Assembly: GCA_016713985.1 (NCBI GenBank) | Contig: JADJOD010000013.1 | Span: 76,899-140,898 of the forward strand | Origin: Lewinellaceae bacterium | GTDB taxonomy: Bacteria; Bacteroidota; Bacteroidia; Chitinophagales; Saprospiraceae | Reading direction: 5' to 3' | DNA: 64,000 nucleotides | In this document: positions 25,012 to 32,781 of the stretch, piece by piece | Layout: the number at the start of each line of letters is the position of its first letter | Position numbering within the stretch: the stretch's first letter is position 1 | The notes under the pieces: generated by a model | The model's database searches: none | The model's input: only the letters and a program-made list of their open reading frames with translations | What the model was told of the DNA's origin: nothing | Position numbers and translations under genes: made by a program

Positions 25012-25698
25012 ATGAAAAATGTAACGTTATATCTGGCATTTGTGGTAGGCATGATCGTTTATGCCGTAGCCTTCCACTCTTCATCCTGTACACGGGAAGA
25101 CGCTGTTATCAGTTCGCTTGAACCCCCGGAGTATGATTATGGGACTGATACCATTTCGTCATCAAATGCCGTGAAGTGGTCGTTTGACAAAACACACTCC
25201 AGTGTATTGTGGGAAACCCCTTACAAGGGGGTGGGATCCCTGCTGACCGGCCGTTTTAATACCTTCAACGCAACGGTGGAATTCCGGGAAGACCAGCCGG
25301 ATCTTACCACACTCTCCGGTTTTGTTGTGCTTTCTTCCGTCAACACGGGTGAGCCCGGACGTGACGGCGGGTGCCTGCTTACCACTTTTGGTACAACTAC
25401 CGTTGGCGATACCGCCCGGCTGGTCAGCAAAAAAGTGGAATTTGACGGTAAAACCGGTTATATCGTTACCGCTGACCTCGATTTTCACGGAGTAAAGAAA
25501 GAAGTGAAAATGCAGCTCAATTACTCGGGCAAAACCTTTTTCCCGGCTACCGACCCGCTCAATTCCTACTGGGTTCAGGGCTTGACCGGTCAGTTTGAAT
25601 TCAACGCCATCAGCGATTTTGCTCTTGTTTCCACCAATATCGCCGACCGGGTAGTTGTCAAATTGAACATATTATTCAGGTACTACAGTAACCGGTAG
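25012..25698 (+). CDS. YceI family lipoprotein
   Basis: A 228-residue protein with an N-terminal hydrophobic segment (TLYLAFVVGMIVYAVAF) and lipobox-like HSSSC, predicting lipidation at Cys 26. Residues about 50-225 are a YceI domain: VKWSFDKTHSSVLWETPY, GRFNTFNATVEF, GYIVTADLDFHGVKKEVKMQLNY and FNAISDFAL. YceI is a lipocalin-like fold that binds polyisoprenoids or quinone-like lipids in the periplasm. It is first of eight same-strand genes ending at 31183, whose other members carry heme and Fe-S centres, so a role in handling a quinone or other lipid for that electron-transfer chain is a reasonable inference. Confidence 0.85.
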   Translation: MKNVTLYLAFVVGMIVYAVAFHSSSCTREDAVISSLEPPEYDYGTDTISSSNAVKWSFDKTHSSVLWETPYKGVGSLLTGRFNTFNATVEFREDQPDLTTLSGFVVLSSVNTGEPGRDGGCLLTTFGTTTVGDTARLVSKKVEFDGKTGYIVTADLDFHGVKKEVKMQLNYSGKTFFPATDPLNSYWVQGLTGQFEFNAISDFALVSTNIADRVVVKLNILFRYYSNR

Positions 25699-25747
25699 TC
25701 ACACATGAATAATATCGAATTTTCAATCACTAAAAAGTAACGAAGCC

Positions 25748-26134
25748 ATGCGAAAAACGATATTAAAAATCGCATTTCTGGTCGGAGTGATCCTCACTAT
25801 ACAGTCCTGTTATAATGAGTATCCGCCGGAACCCAGCCCCATCGACCCGGAAGACGTTTCTTTCAACACCCATATTTTACCCGTTCTGGTCGGAAGATGC
25901 GCCACTGCCGAATGTCACGACGGCACCAAGGTACCCGATCTGCGGGAAGAAAACGCCTACCGTGAACTCACAAAAGGGGGTTATCTCAACGTGAGTTTCC
26001 CGAAAGAAAGCAAGTTGTATGTGTCCATGACCCAAGGTATCGGAGGCATCGTGATGCCTCCTTCCGGATCCTTATCCGGCCAGGACATAGAATTGATTCT
26101 GCTCTGGATGGGCAAGGGAGCCCCCAATGACTAA
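25748..26134 (+). CDS. Cytochrome-like lipoprotein with CX4CH heme motif
   Basis: A 128-residue protein with a lipoprotein signal (hydrophobic region, then TIQSC, lipidation at Cys 20). CATAECHDG is a C-x4-C-H motif rather than the standard CXXCH. It starts a region (VSFNTHILPVLVGRCATAECHDG ... VMPPSGSLSGQDIELILLWMGKGAPND) that matches small cytochrome c-like proteins of Bacteroidota, in which the Met of MPPS would be the second heme ligand. Whether heme is attached cannot be told from sequence. It lies between the YceI and DUF5777 genes; its 3' end overlaps the extended open frame of the next gene but not its likely start. Confidence 0.75.
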   Translation: MRKTILKIAFLVGVILTIQSCYNEYPPEPSPIDPEDVSFNTHILPVLVGRCATAECHDGTKVPDLREENAYRELTKGGYLNVSFPKESKLYVSMTQGIGGIVMPPSGSLSGQDIELILLWMGKGAPND

Positions 26135-26192
26135 CCGGTGCTTTCCCCCGGCAATCGTTCGTTCAACATTCAAGCCATTAAAACTGGACGTC

Positions 26193-27179
26193 ATGAAAAA
26201 CATACTCACCCTGCAATCGCGAAAAACAACCCGGTTGCGCCGTTTTCAGCAGTTTATCCTGGGATTATTCTTGTGTTTGCTGGTCATACCGGCCGGCGCA
26301 CAGGATGAAGAAGAAGCAGAAGTACCGGTACAGGCTTCAACAGACAAGCCGGTAAAAGCAACGTTTGAAAGCGCGATGATTTTGGATAACCAAACGGTAA
26401 TGGTTCCGATCAAAAGCACTTTTGAATTTGACATTCAACACCGGTTTGGAACACTTCAAAACGGTTTCGATGACGCTTTCGGCTTCTACGCTCCTTCCAA
26501 CATCCGCCTGGGATTCTTTTACGTCCCCATCAATAACCTTGCAGTAGGTTTCGGTTTTACCAAAACCAAAACTTTGGTCGACTTTAATGCCAAATATGCC
26601 TTGTTAAAGCAGCGGAAAGGCTGGCGTATGCCGGTATCTGTCACCTATTTCGGCAATATGGTCGTCGATCCGCGCAAAAAATCGGAACGGCCAAGGTATC
26701 ACCCTTCTGACCGGCTGTCCTACTTCCATCAGCTCATTATCGCCCGGAAAATCAACGACAGATTTTCCATACAGGTAGCACCCAGCGTGTCGCACTACAA
26801 CCTGCAGTTGGACCGGACTTTGAAAAACAACCACTATGCCGTTGCCATATGTGCGCAGGTAAAAATCACTCCGGTCATGTCCATTATTGCCAACGTGGAT
26901 CAGCCGCTGTCGAAATACGCGAAATATGCGGAAGGCGACACCCGCCCCAATCCGAATCCGAACGTCAGTTTCGGTATTCAAATGAGCACCAGTTCGCACT
27001 CGTTCCAGGTATTCCTCGGCAACTATGACAAACTTGTTCCGCAGGAAAACAACCTCTACTTCCGCGGAAATGATTACCAGGACAACAGTGTATCCGAATT
27101 TTTTGGCTCTAACGGCTTTTTCAGCCATATGGCCGACAGGTTCCGGCTCGGTTTCAACATCACCCGCTTGTGGAATTAA
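26193..27179 (+). CDS. DUF5777 family outer-membrane beta-barrel protein (second copy)
   Basis: A 328-residue protein from the ATG at 26193; the open frame begins at 26127 but the earlier codons overlap the preceding gene. The leader is long and basic (MKNILTLQSRKTTRLRRF) before a signal helix (LGLFLCLLVIPAGAQ). An acidic linker (DEEEAEVPVQ) is followed by the DUF5777 barrel, including FDIQHRFGTLQNGFDDAFGFY and YFHQLIIARKIN, blocks shared with the protein at 188-1096. The last residues FNITRLWN end in an aromatic-rich strand suited to BAM insertion. Its place between periplasmic redox lipoproteins and Tat Fe-S proteins suggests it gives that system an outer-membrane component. Confidence 0.82.
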   Translation: MKNILTLQSRKTTRLRRFQQFILGLFLCLLVIPAGAQDEEEAEVPVQASTDKPVKATFESAMILDNQTVMVPIKSTFEFDIQHRFGTLQNGFDDAFGFYAPSNIRLGFFYVPINNLAVGFGFTKTKTLVDFNAKYALLKQRKGWRMPVSVTYFGNMVVDPRKKSERPRYHPSDRLSYFHQLIIARKINDRFSIQVAPSVSHYNLQLDRTLKNNHYAVAICAQVKITPVMSIIANVDQPLSKYAKYAEGDTRPNPNPNVSFGIQMSTSSHSFQVFLGNYDKLVPQENNLYFRGNDYQDNSVSEFFGSNGFFSHMADRFRLGFNITRLWN

Positions 27180-27207
27180 TCGTTTTCCGGCAGATAAATT
27201 GAAAAAG

Positions 27208-27474
27208 ATGGAAAATAACAAGAACAAGCGAAAATACTCGCGGCGCACCTTTCTGGAAGCCGGCGTCAACGGCAGTGTCGGCATTGCAATCGGCCTGGTG
27301 GCCGGTGCAGTCCTGAATGGCGAAAATGAAGAGCAACCGGAAATGGTCCGGTTGCTGACCGCCGACGGAAAAATGGTGGAAGTGGAAAAAAAGCACATTC
27401 CGGGAACCTGCGGCAGGCCGGTGGCTGTGTCCAACCAGGTTTTGCAGGCGTGGATGGAAGAAGGCAAACAATAA
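27208..27474 (+). CDS. Small Tat-signal protein of electron-transfer operon
   Basis: 88 residues from the ATG at 27208; a longer overlapping frame from 27025 lies inside the barrel gene. YSRRTFLEAG is a twin-arginine motif followed by a hydrophobic Gly/Ala/Val stretch, so it should be exported folded or with a partner. The mature part holds VRLLTADGKMVEVEKKHI, closely similar to VRLLSPEGEIVEIDAGYL at the start of the next gene's mature region, which suggests a shared short domain or common origin. Only one Cys is present, so it cannot bind a cluster alone. It may be an assembly or small structural subunit of the ferredoxin-NrfD complex. Confidence 0.7.
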   Translation: MENNKNKRKYSRRTFLEAGVNGSVGIAIGLVAGAVLNGENEEQPEMVRLLTADGKMVEVEKKHIPGTCGRPVAVSNQVLQAWMEEGKQ

Positions 27475-27510
27475 AAGCCACTTCACGCACAATCGTTCAT
27501 CTGAAACTTT

Positions 27511-28446
27511 ATGTCAAGCATGAAATCAACGGACCATAATGACCGCAGGGCCTTTTTGAAAAAAGGATTGGGTATAGCGGCGGTTGCCGGCTCAGTGACG
27601 GCGCTTCAGGCTTTCCAGCAGGATTCTGTTGAGGAGACGGGTGAAAAAGTCAGACTGCTTTCCCCGGAGGGAGAAATTGTAGAAATCGACGCGGGTTATC
27701 TCAAGCCGATACCGGAAGTACATATCGCGCCGGATCAGGCGCGGGAAGGCATTCCCGGCCGGCGATTTGTGATGGTAATCGACCTTGCCCGCTGCAAAAA
27801 CCTGCGCAAATGCCACGACGCCTGTGAAAAAATGCACCACTGCGGCCCGGAGAAAGAATTCCTCAAGGTGCTGAAAATGCAGGACAACAAACTGGCATCG
27901 CCTTTCTGGCAACCCACCATGTGTTTCCACTGCGACGAGCCTCCCTGCGTAAAGGTCTGCCCGGTGGATGCCACCTACAAACGCACCGACGGTATTGTGC
28001 TGATCGATACAGACCGCTGCATCGGATGCCGCTTTTGTATGGTAGCGTGCCCTTATTCCGCCCGTACGTTTGACTGGAGCGAACCCGCTTTCCCGCTGGA
28101 AGTTGCACACCAGCACTATTCGCCCGAAACCAGTGTACCCGCTAAAAAAGGCACCGTTTCGAAGTGTGATTTCTGCCCCGACGTGGTGCGAAAAGGTGAA
28201 ATGCCGCATTGTGTGTCCGCCTGCCCGAACGGTGTATTTTATTTCGGCGACGAAAACGAAGATGCCGTATCCAATGGCGAGGAAACGGTGCGCCTGAGCG
28301 AATTGCTCCGCGACCGCGCAGGTTATCGTTTCCTCGAAGACCTCGGCACCAAACCGCGGGTGTATTACCTGCCGCCGGTCAACCGTTTGTTCCCGTTTGA
28401 AGACGATGAATTCAGCAATAAAACAGACCACGATCATGAAAACTAA
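27511..28446 (+). CDS. Tat-exported 4Fe-4S dicluster-type ferredoxin subunit (HybA/NrfC/PsrB-like)
   Basis: 311 residues. The N-terminal DRRAFLKKGLGIAAVAGS is a Tat signal, placing the protein on the periplasmic face. Four cysteine groups typical of the four-cluster family follow: CKNLRKCHDACEKMHHC, CFHCDEPPCVKVCPVDA, CIGCRFCMVACPYSA and CDFCPDVV...CVSACPNG. Such subunits pass electrons between a catalytic subunit and an NrfD-type quinol-oxidising membrane subunit. The NrfD gene overlaps its 3' end by 11 bases, indicating translational coupling. No molybdopterin catalytic subunit is found in the operon. An unusually long pre-cluster region (about residues 40-90) carries the VRLL motif shared with the preceding protein. 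Confidence 0.9.
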   Translation: MSSMKSTDHNDRRAFLKKGLGIAAVAGSVTALQAFQQDSVEETGEKVRLLSPEGEIVEIDAGYLKPIPEVHIAPDQAREGIPGRRFVMVIDLARCKNLRKCHDACEKMHHCGPEKEFLKVLKMQDNKLASPFWQPTMCFHCDEPPCVKVCPVDATYKRTDGIVLIDTDRCIGCRFCMVACPYSARTFDWSEPAFPLEVAHQHYSPETSVPAKKGTVSKCDFCPDVVRKGEMPHCVSACPNGVFYFGDENEDAVSNGEETVRLSELLRDRAGYRFLEDLGTKPRVYYLPPVNRLFPFEDDEFSNKTDHDHEN

Positions 28447-29785
28447 AGCACATACGCCATTGGAGCAGAAAAATGCTCATTCCGACACCATCAGCCGGGA
28501 TTTAATGCCCCGTCCTTTTGGTCGTCTGGGCCTGATTTGGGTGGCAAGCCTGGTCTTTATTTGTGCGGTCGGGTTGTTTTTTTACATCGATCAGGTCAGA
28601 AACGGCCTGGGAATCACCGCAATGCGCGATTATTCGACCTGGGGGATATACATCGCCAATTTTGTATTTTTTGTCGCCATCAGCCTCGTTGGGTCGCTCA
28701 TCAGCGCCATCCTGAAACTTTCCGGCGCGCGCTGGCGCACCCCCCTTACCCGGATTTCGGAAATGATCGCGGTGTCGTCCATCATTTTTGCCGCAATTGT
28801 AATTGTGGTCGACATGGGGCGCCCGGACCGGTTTCTGAACGTGGTTTTTCACGCCCGGATACAATCCCCGATTACCTGGGACGTGATTGTTATTTCTACT
28901 TATCTGGTGATCAGTTTGTTGCTGTTATATCTGCCACTCATTCCCGACCTGGCTCTCATGCGGGACCAGTTTAAGGGCATTCCCGGCTGGCAGCATAAAC
29001 TCTACAAGATGCTTGCGCTGGGCTGGAACAACCATCCCGAACAGGAAAAAATCCTGCGCCGGTCGGAACGGATTCTGGCTATTTTGATCATCCCGGTAGC
29101 ATTCGGGATACACACCGTTACTTCCTGGCTGTTCGCCACTACCCTGCGCCCCGGCTGGGACAGCACCAACTTCGGGCCTTATTTTGTATCGGGTGCATTT
29201 ATGGTGGGCGCCGGCGGGGTTATTGCGGCGATGTACATCTTCCGGACTTTTTACAAACTGGAGCATTACATCACGCTCAAACACTTCAACTACATGGCCC
29301 GGCTGCTGGTGTTGTTGTCGCTGGTGTACCTGTATTTCAACATCAACGAATATTTCGTGCCGGCCTATAAAATGAAAGCCCAGGAAAGCGCCCACCTGAA
29401 GGAACTTTTTTACGGAAGTTACGCTCCCCTGTTCTGGGGGGTTCAGGTGTTCGGCATGATCATACCCCTGATTGTGCTGTTGTTCAAATGGGGCCGGAAG
29501 CCATTACCCATGTTTGTGGTTTCCATTTTTGTGATCGTCGGAGCCTGGTTTAAACGATTCCTGATCGTTATTCCCACCCTGGGCCATCCGTACATTCCGA
29601 TGACCCGGGTGCCCGAATCGTGGCAGCATTATTTCCCCACGTTCAAGGAATGGTGGATCACCGCCGCCACACTCGCCGGCGCTCTTTTGATCGTAACGAT
29701 CCTGACGAGGCTTTTTCCCATTATTCCGGTGGCGGAAACCATCGAGGAAGCCGAAGTGGCAGAAGCAGAAAACCGGACCTCCTGA
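28436..29785 (+). CDS. nrfD: NrfD/PsrC-family quinol-interacting membrane subunit
   Basis: 449 residues from the ATG at 28436, overlapping the ferredoxin stop. Around ten hydrophobic helices are visible, beginning with LGLIWVASLVFICAVGLFFYI. RPDRFLNVVFHARIQSPITWDVIVISTYLVISLLLLYLPL is a conserved NrfD/PsrC block. The C-terminal ~15 residues are acidic and cytoplasmic. NrfD proteins bind quinol and feed electrons to, or receive them from, an adjacent periplasmic ferredoxin, sometimes moving protons. The gene symbol follows the family only. With cytochromes on both sides of it in the operon, quinol oxidation toward a periplasmic cytochrome is the likeliest direction. Confidence 0.88.
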   Translation: MKTKAHTPLEQKNAHSDTISRDLMPRPFGRLGLIWVASLVFICAVGLFFYIDQVRNGLGITAMRDYSTWGIYIANFVFFVAISLVGSLISAILKLSGARWRTPLTRISEMIAVSSIIFAAIVIVVDMGRPDRFLNVVFHARIQSPITWDVIVISTYLVISLLLLYLPLIPDLALMRDQFKGIPGWQHKLYKMLALGWNNHPEQEKILRRSERILAILIIPVAFGIHTVTSWLFATTLRPGWDSTNFGPYFVSGAFMVGAGGVIAAMYIFRTFYKLEHYITLKHFNYMARLLVLLSLVYLYFNINEYFVPAYKMKAQESAHLKELFYGSYAPLFWGVQVFGMIIPLIVLLFKWGRKPLPMFVVSIFVIVGAWFKRFLIVIPTLGHPYIPMTRVPESWQHYFPTFKEWWITAATLAGALLIVTILTRLFPIIPVAETIEEAEVAEAENRTS

Positions 29786-29805
29786 CACTCTACACACGAA
29801 TACTT

Positions 29806-30735
29806 ATGAAGAAGATAAAAAATATCCGATACCCGGGCAAATACGGCCTTTTGTGGGTCATTGCCCTGTTTTGTACCGGCACAATCGCCTTTGCACAGTC
29901 GGGAAGCGACACCACCGATACCGGCATGGCCGAAGTCAGCATCGAACTGAAATACACGGAAGCCAATAACAAAACCAAAATACTGGAGGCTGCGGTAAAA
30001 ACCAAGGTGGAAGGTTCGTGGCAAGGCGCAAACGGCGTGGCGGTGCAGTTTTATCGGAATGAAGCCGCGCCGGAGCAACTATTAGGTACGGTAACGTCTG
30101 ATAATAATGGCGTTGCGCGAATGATTTTGCCGGAAGGGGAAGAAAAGAACGCAGGCCCGGAGTACACCTACATCGCCGCTATTAAAAATAACGAGCGCTT
30201 TGAAGATACCGAGGAGGAAATTACGGTGGCGGAGTCTGCTTTTGAGATGACACTTGTGGAAGAAGACTCGGTGCGGCAGGTTCATATTTCGCTGCAAACA
30301 TCGGACGCTGATGGCCAGGAAATACCCGTCGGGGAAGTGGAAGTCAGCCTTTTTGTAAAAAGAATGTTCGGCCTGCTTCCGATTTCCGACGACCCGGAAA
30401 CAACCGATGAAAACGGGGAAGTTATGGCGGAATTTCCGGCGGATTTGCCGGGTGATACCGCAGGCAACCTTGTTATCGTCGCCAGAATTGAAGACCACGA
30501 ACGATTCGGCAACCTGGAATTCAGCAGAAAAATCAATTGGGGTATCCCGCTCGTGATTGATCCGGAAAAGGACAAACGACAGTTGTGGTCGTCGAGGGCC
30601 AATGCTCCTGTTTACCTGATCGTAATGGTCAACTCGATGCTTGTCGGCATTTGGGGAGTTATTTTATACATCGTATTTCAGACGTATAAAATAGTAAAAC
30701 TCGGCCGGAGCAAAGCGGCGGCAGATACCGTATAG
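29806..30735 (+). CDS. Periplasmic protein with C-terminal membrane anchor
   Basis: 309 residues. The ATG at 29806 gives a signal peptide ending AFAQ near residue 31; the upstream open frame (to 29620) overlaps nrfD. The mature part is beta-rich with two similar-looking Ig/transthyretin-like halves (GVAVQFYRNE...LGTVTSDNNGVARMILPEG and VGEVEVSLFVKRM...TTDENGEVMAEFP), each with a GVA/GEV strand. A TM helix lies at about 268-292 (APVYLIVMVNSMLVGIWGVILYIVF), with a short basic cytoplasmic tail. I do not recognise the family. Its place between nrfD and the terminal cytochrome c suggests a structural or docking subunit of the same complex. Confidence 0.6.
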   Translation: MKKIKNIRYPGKYGLLWVIALFCTGTIAFAQSGSDTTDTGMAEVSIELKYTEANNKTKILEAAVKTKVEGSWQGANGVAVQFYRNEAAPEQLLGTVTSDNNGVARMILPEGEEKNAGPEYTYIAAIKNNERFEDTEEEITVAESAFEMTLVEEDSVRQVHISLQTSDADGQEIPVGEVEVSLFVKRMFGLLPISDDPETTDENGEVMAEFPADLPGDTAGNLVIVARIEDHERFGNLEFSRKINWGIPLVIDPEKDKRQLWSSRANAPVYLIVMVNSMLVGIWGVILYIVFQTYKIVKLGRSKAAADTV

Positions 30736-30769
30736 CAACAACATTCATTCACTTAAACTTTTTACGATC

Positions 30770-31183
30770 ATGATCACTAAAAAATGCTTGCAGACAGGCT
30801 TTTTCATGGTGTTTGCCATGCTGATTGCCTCTGCTTTCGTCCCCAGGCAGGAAGGAGACCCCTGGGTGGTACCTGACAAGTACAAAAAGATGAAAAATCC
30901 GGTCAAATCGGATGCGGAATCGATCAGCGCCGGCAAAGCGCTTTACGTCAAACATTGCAAATCATGCCACGGCTCCAAGGGTTTGGGCGACGGCTCGAAA
31001 GCGGCACAACTAAAAACAAAATGCGGCGATTTTTCGACGGCTGATTTTCAATCGCAAAGCGACGGCTCCCTCTTTTACAAAACAAACGAAGGCCGCGACG
31101 ACATGCCTTCTTTCAAAAAGAAAATTCCGGATGAAGAAGACGTTTGGAGTGTGGTCAACTATATCAGGACTTTGAAGAAATAA
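30770..31183 (+). CDS. Class I cytochrome c
   Basis: 137 residues with an N-terminal signal or anchor helix (GFFMVFAMLIASAF). CKSCH at residues 63-67 is the covalent heme c site, in the context SAGKALYVKHCKSCHGSKGLGDG. DDMPSFKKKIPDEEDVWSVVNYIRTL contains the probable axial Met and the C-terminal helix typical of mono-heme cytochrome c. It is last of the eight-gene operon and would be the mobile or anchored electron acceptor for the NrfD-ferredoxin complex. A strong terminator follows 31 bases after the stop. Confidence 0.9.
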   Translation: MITKKCLQTGFFMVFAMLIASAFVPRQEGDPWVVPDKYKKMKNPVKSDAESISAGKALYVKHCKSCHGSKGLGDGSKAAQLKTKCGDFSTADFQSQSDGSLFYKTNEGRDDMPSFKKKIPDEEDVWSVVNYIRTLKK

Positions 31184-31213
31184 AGCCTTACCAGGCAGGA
31201 TTTTATGTTTGTG

Positions 31214-31251
31214 CAAATTCCCGGCGTCCTCCGCCGGGAATTTGTTTTTTT
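31214..31251 (+). terminator. Intrinsic terminator of the electron-transfer operon
   Basis: CAAATTCCCGGCG (31214-31226) pairs perfectly with CGCCGGGAATTTG (31232-31244) around a 5-base loop and is followed by seven T residues. It could also act weakly on the convergent folA gene. Confidence 0.88.
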
Positions 31252-31264
31252 GAATCTGCAGGAG

Positions 31265-31774
31265 TTATTCCGCGCCGGCCTCCTCCACCCGCTCCAGTAT
31301 CCGAAAGGTGTACGCCCATTCGTTTTTTGCATCCGGCTCGTGCCTTTCGCGCCAGGTTTCGCGCCATTCAGCCGGGTCGAGCGCCGGAAAAAACACGTCG
31401 CCCTCCGTTTCGAGGTCCACTTCCGTGAGGTATACCCGGTCCCACAAATCCATACTTTCGCGATAAATCTCCCCGCCGCCGATGATGAAGGCCTCCGCCT
31501 CGCCGTTGTCGAAGGCCATGCCCAGCGCCTCCTCGACGGAATGCGCCACCTGTACGCCGTCGGCCGTAAAAAAGGGGTCGCGGGTAATGACAATATTGGT
31601 GCGTTTGGGCAGGGGCCGGCCGATGCTCCGAAAACTGTTGCGGCCCATCAAAATGTGGTGATCGAGCGTGGTGCGTTTGAACCAGGCGAGGTCGGCCGGC
31701 AGATACCACGGGATCTGGTTGTTTTTGCCGATGACGTTGTTTTGGGCGGTGGCGACGATAGCGGAGACGAGCAT
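31265..31774 (-). CDS. folA: Dihydrofolate reductase
   Basis: 169 residues with standard DHFR blocks: VSAIVATAQNNVIGKNNQIPWYLPADLAWFK (substrate and NADPH loop, with the Met20-like region), HHILMGRNSFRSIGRPLPKRTNIVITRD (cofactor phosphate site), AFIIGGGEIYRESM (Gly-rich turn) and YLTEVDLETEGDVFFPALD (substrate Thr region). It reduces dihydrofolate to tetrahydrofolate using NADPH. The C-terminus is acidic. Its start codon is preceded on the coding strand by a run of ACTGCC-type repeats. It is probably not in the same transcript as the purine phosphorylase gene, 70 bases upstream, although the strand is the same. Confidence 0.95.
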   Translation of the reverse strand: MLVSAIVATAQNNVIGKNNQIPWYLPADLAWFKRTTLDHHILMGRNSFRSIGRPLPKRTNIVITRDPFFTADGVQVAHSVEEALGMAFDNGEAEAFIIGGGEIYRESMDLWDRVYLTEVDLETEGDVFFPALDPAEWRETWRERHEPDAKNEWAYTFRILERVEEAGAE

Positions 31775-31780
31775 GGTTTG

Positions 31781-31842
31781 TAGCAGTAGCAGTTGGCAGT
31801 GGCAGTAGGCAGTGGCAGTAGGCAGTGGCAGTGGCAGTAGGC
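31781..31842. repeat. CAGTGG/CAGTAGG tandem repeat
   Basis: Degenerate tandem copies of GGCAGT(G/A)GGCAGT-type units lie in the 70-base spacer between the purine phosphorylase stop and the folA start. On the folA coding strand this reads ACTGCC repeats, like the tract in front of the ABC ATPase gene at 47978. Confidence 0.8.
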
Positions 31843-31844
31843 GC

Positions 31845-32666
31845 TTAAATACTGTTCACTAATTCATTGATAATCAGTCGCATCTTGGGTTCGGCGGCTA
31901 AAGCGGTGGCGATCACGTCTTCCACGCTGGTTTCCCGAATGGCGGATAAGGGATAGGACACATTGGAGATCAGCGACAACATCATCACGGGTATGCCCAT
32001 GTGCCGCGCTACCAGTACTTCCGGGATCGACGACATGCCCGTGCAGTCGCTGCCGAGATGCCGGAGCATTTGGTATTCGGCGGGGGTTTCGAGGTTCGGG
32101 CCCTGCATGGCCGAATAAACCCCTTCCGTCATACGAATACCCCTGTTTTTTGCGATGTCCAGTGCGCGGGAGCGCAAATCGCCGTCGTACGTGTGCAGCA
32201 TATCCGGGAAACGGGGGCCCAGCCGTTCGTCGTTTTCGCCGCGCAGCGGGTGTTCGGGCAGCAGGTTGATGTGGTCCCGCACCACCACGAGATCGCCCGC
32301 GAGCAAATGCGGGTTGATCCCCCCGGAAACATTGGTGATAATGAGCCGTTCGATACCCAGGAACTTCAATACCCGCACCGGAAAAGTGACCTGTTGCATC
32401 GTCCAGCCTTCATAATAGTGGAACCGGCCCGCCATCACCACCACCGGGTGATGGCCGAGGTGGCCGAACACCAATTTTCCTTTATGGCTTTGCACGGTAC
32501 TGCGGGCAAAGTGTGGAATGTCAGCGTACCCGATTTCCGCTTCGGTATTGACGTCGTCGGTCAGATTACCCAATCCGGTACCGAGGATGATGCCGGTGCG
32601 GGGCTGAAAATCCGTTTTTGTGCCAATGAACGCGACGGCTTCCTGAATTTGTTCGTAGAGTGACAT
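31845..32666 (-). CDS. punA: Purine-nucleoside phosphorylase
   Basis: 273 residues from the ATG at 32666; the frame is open to 32915, but the earlier part has no family similarity. RTGIILGTGLGNLTDDV is the phosphate-binding opening of the trimeric PNP family, followed by VVVMAGRFHYYEGW, LIITNVSGGINPHLLAGDLVVVRDHINLL, GVYSAMQGPNLETPAEYQMLRHLG and GMSSIPEVLVARHMGIPVMMLSLISN. It cleaves inosine and guanosine to base and ribose-1-phosphate. The Asn of the LISNVS segment and Glu of GPNLETPAEY are the usual purine-contact positions. Located just upstream of folA. Confidence 0.92.
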   Translation of the reverse strand: MSLYEQIQEAVAFIGTKTDFQPRTGIILGTGLGNLTDDVNTEAEIGYADIPHFARSTVQSHKGKLVFGHLGHHPVVVMAGRFHYYEGWTMQQVTFPVRVLKFLGIERLIITNVSGGINPHLLAGDLVVVRDHINLLPEHPLRGENDERLGPRFPDMLHTYDGDLRSRALDIAKNRGIRMTEGVYSAMQGPNLETPAEYQMLRHLGSDCTGMSSIPEVLVARHMGIPVMMLSLISNVSYPLSAIRETSVEDVIATALAAEPKMRLIINELVNSI

Positions 32667-32781
32667 AAGTTTGGGAACAAACATACACCCCCGAAATAAA
32701 TGCTGGGAGAAAAACGACCAAAAAACCTTTCTTTGTCCTACTTTAGTGCGTTTTTTAGAAATATCACCTTCCAATACCTGC

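Noticed and set aside
28436..29785. Full nitrite or polysulfide reductase operon
   Set aside because: No catalytic molybdopterin or multiheme nitrite reductase subunit is present; only the electron-transfer parts are.
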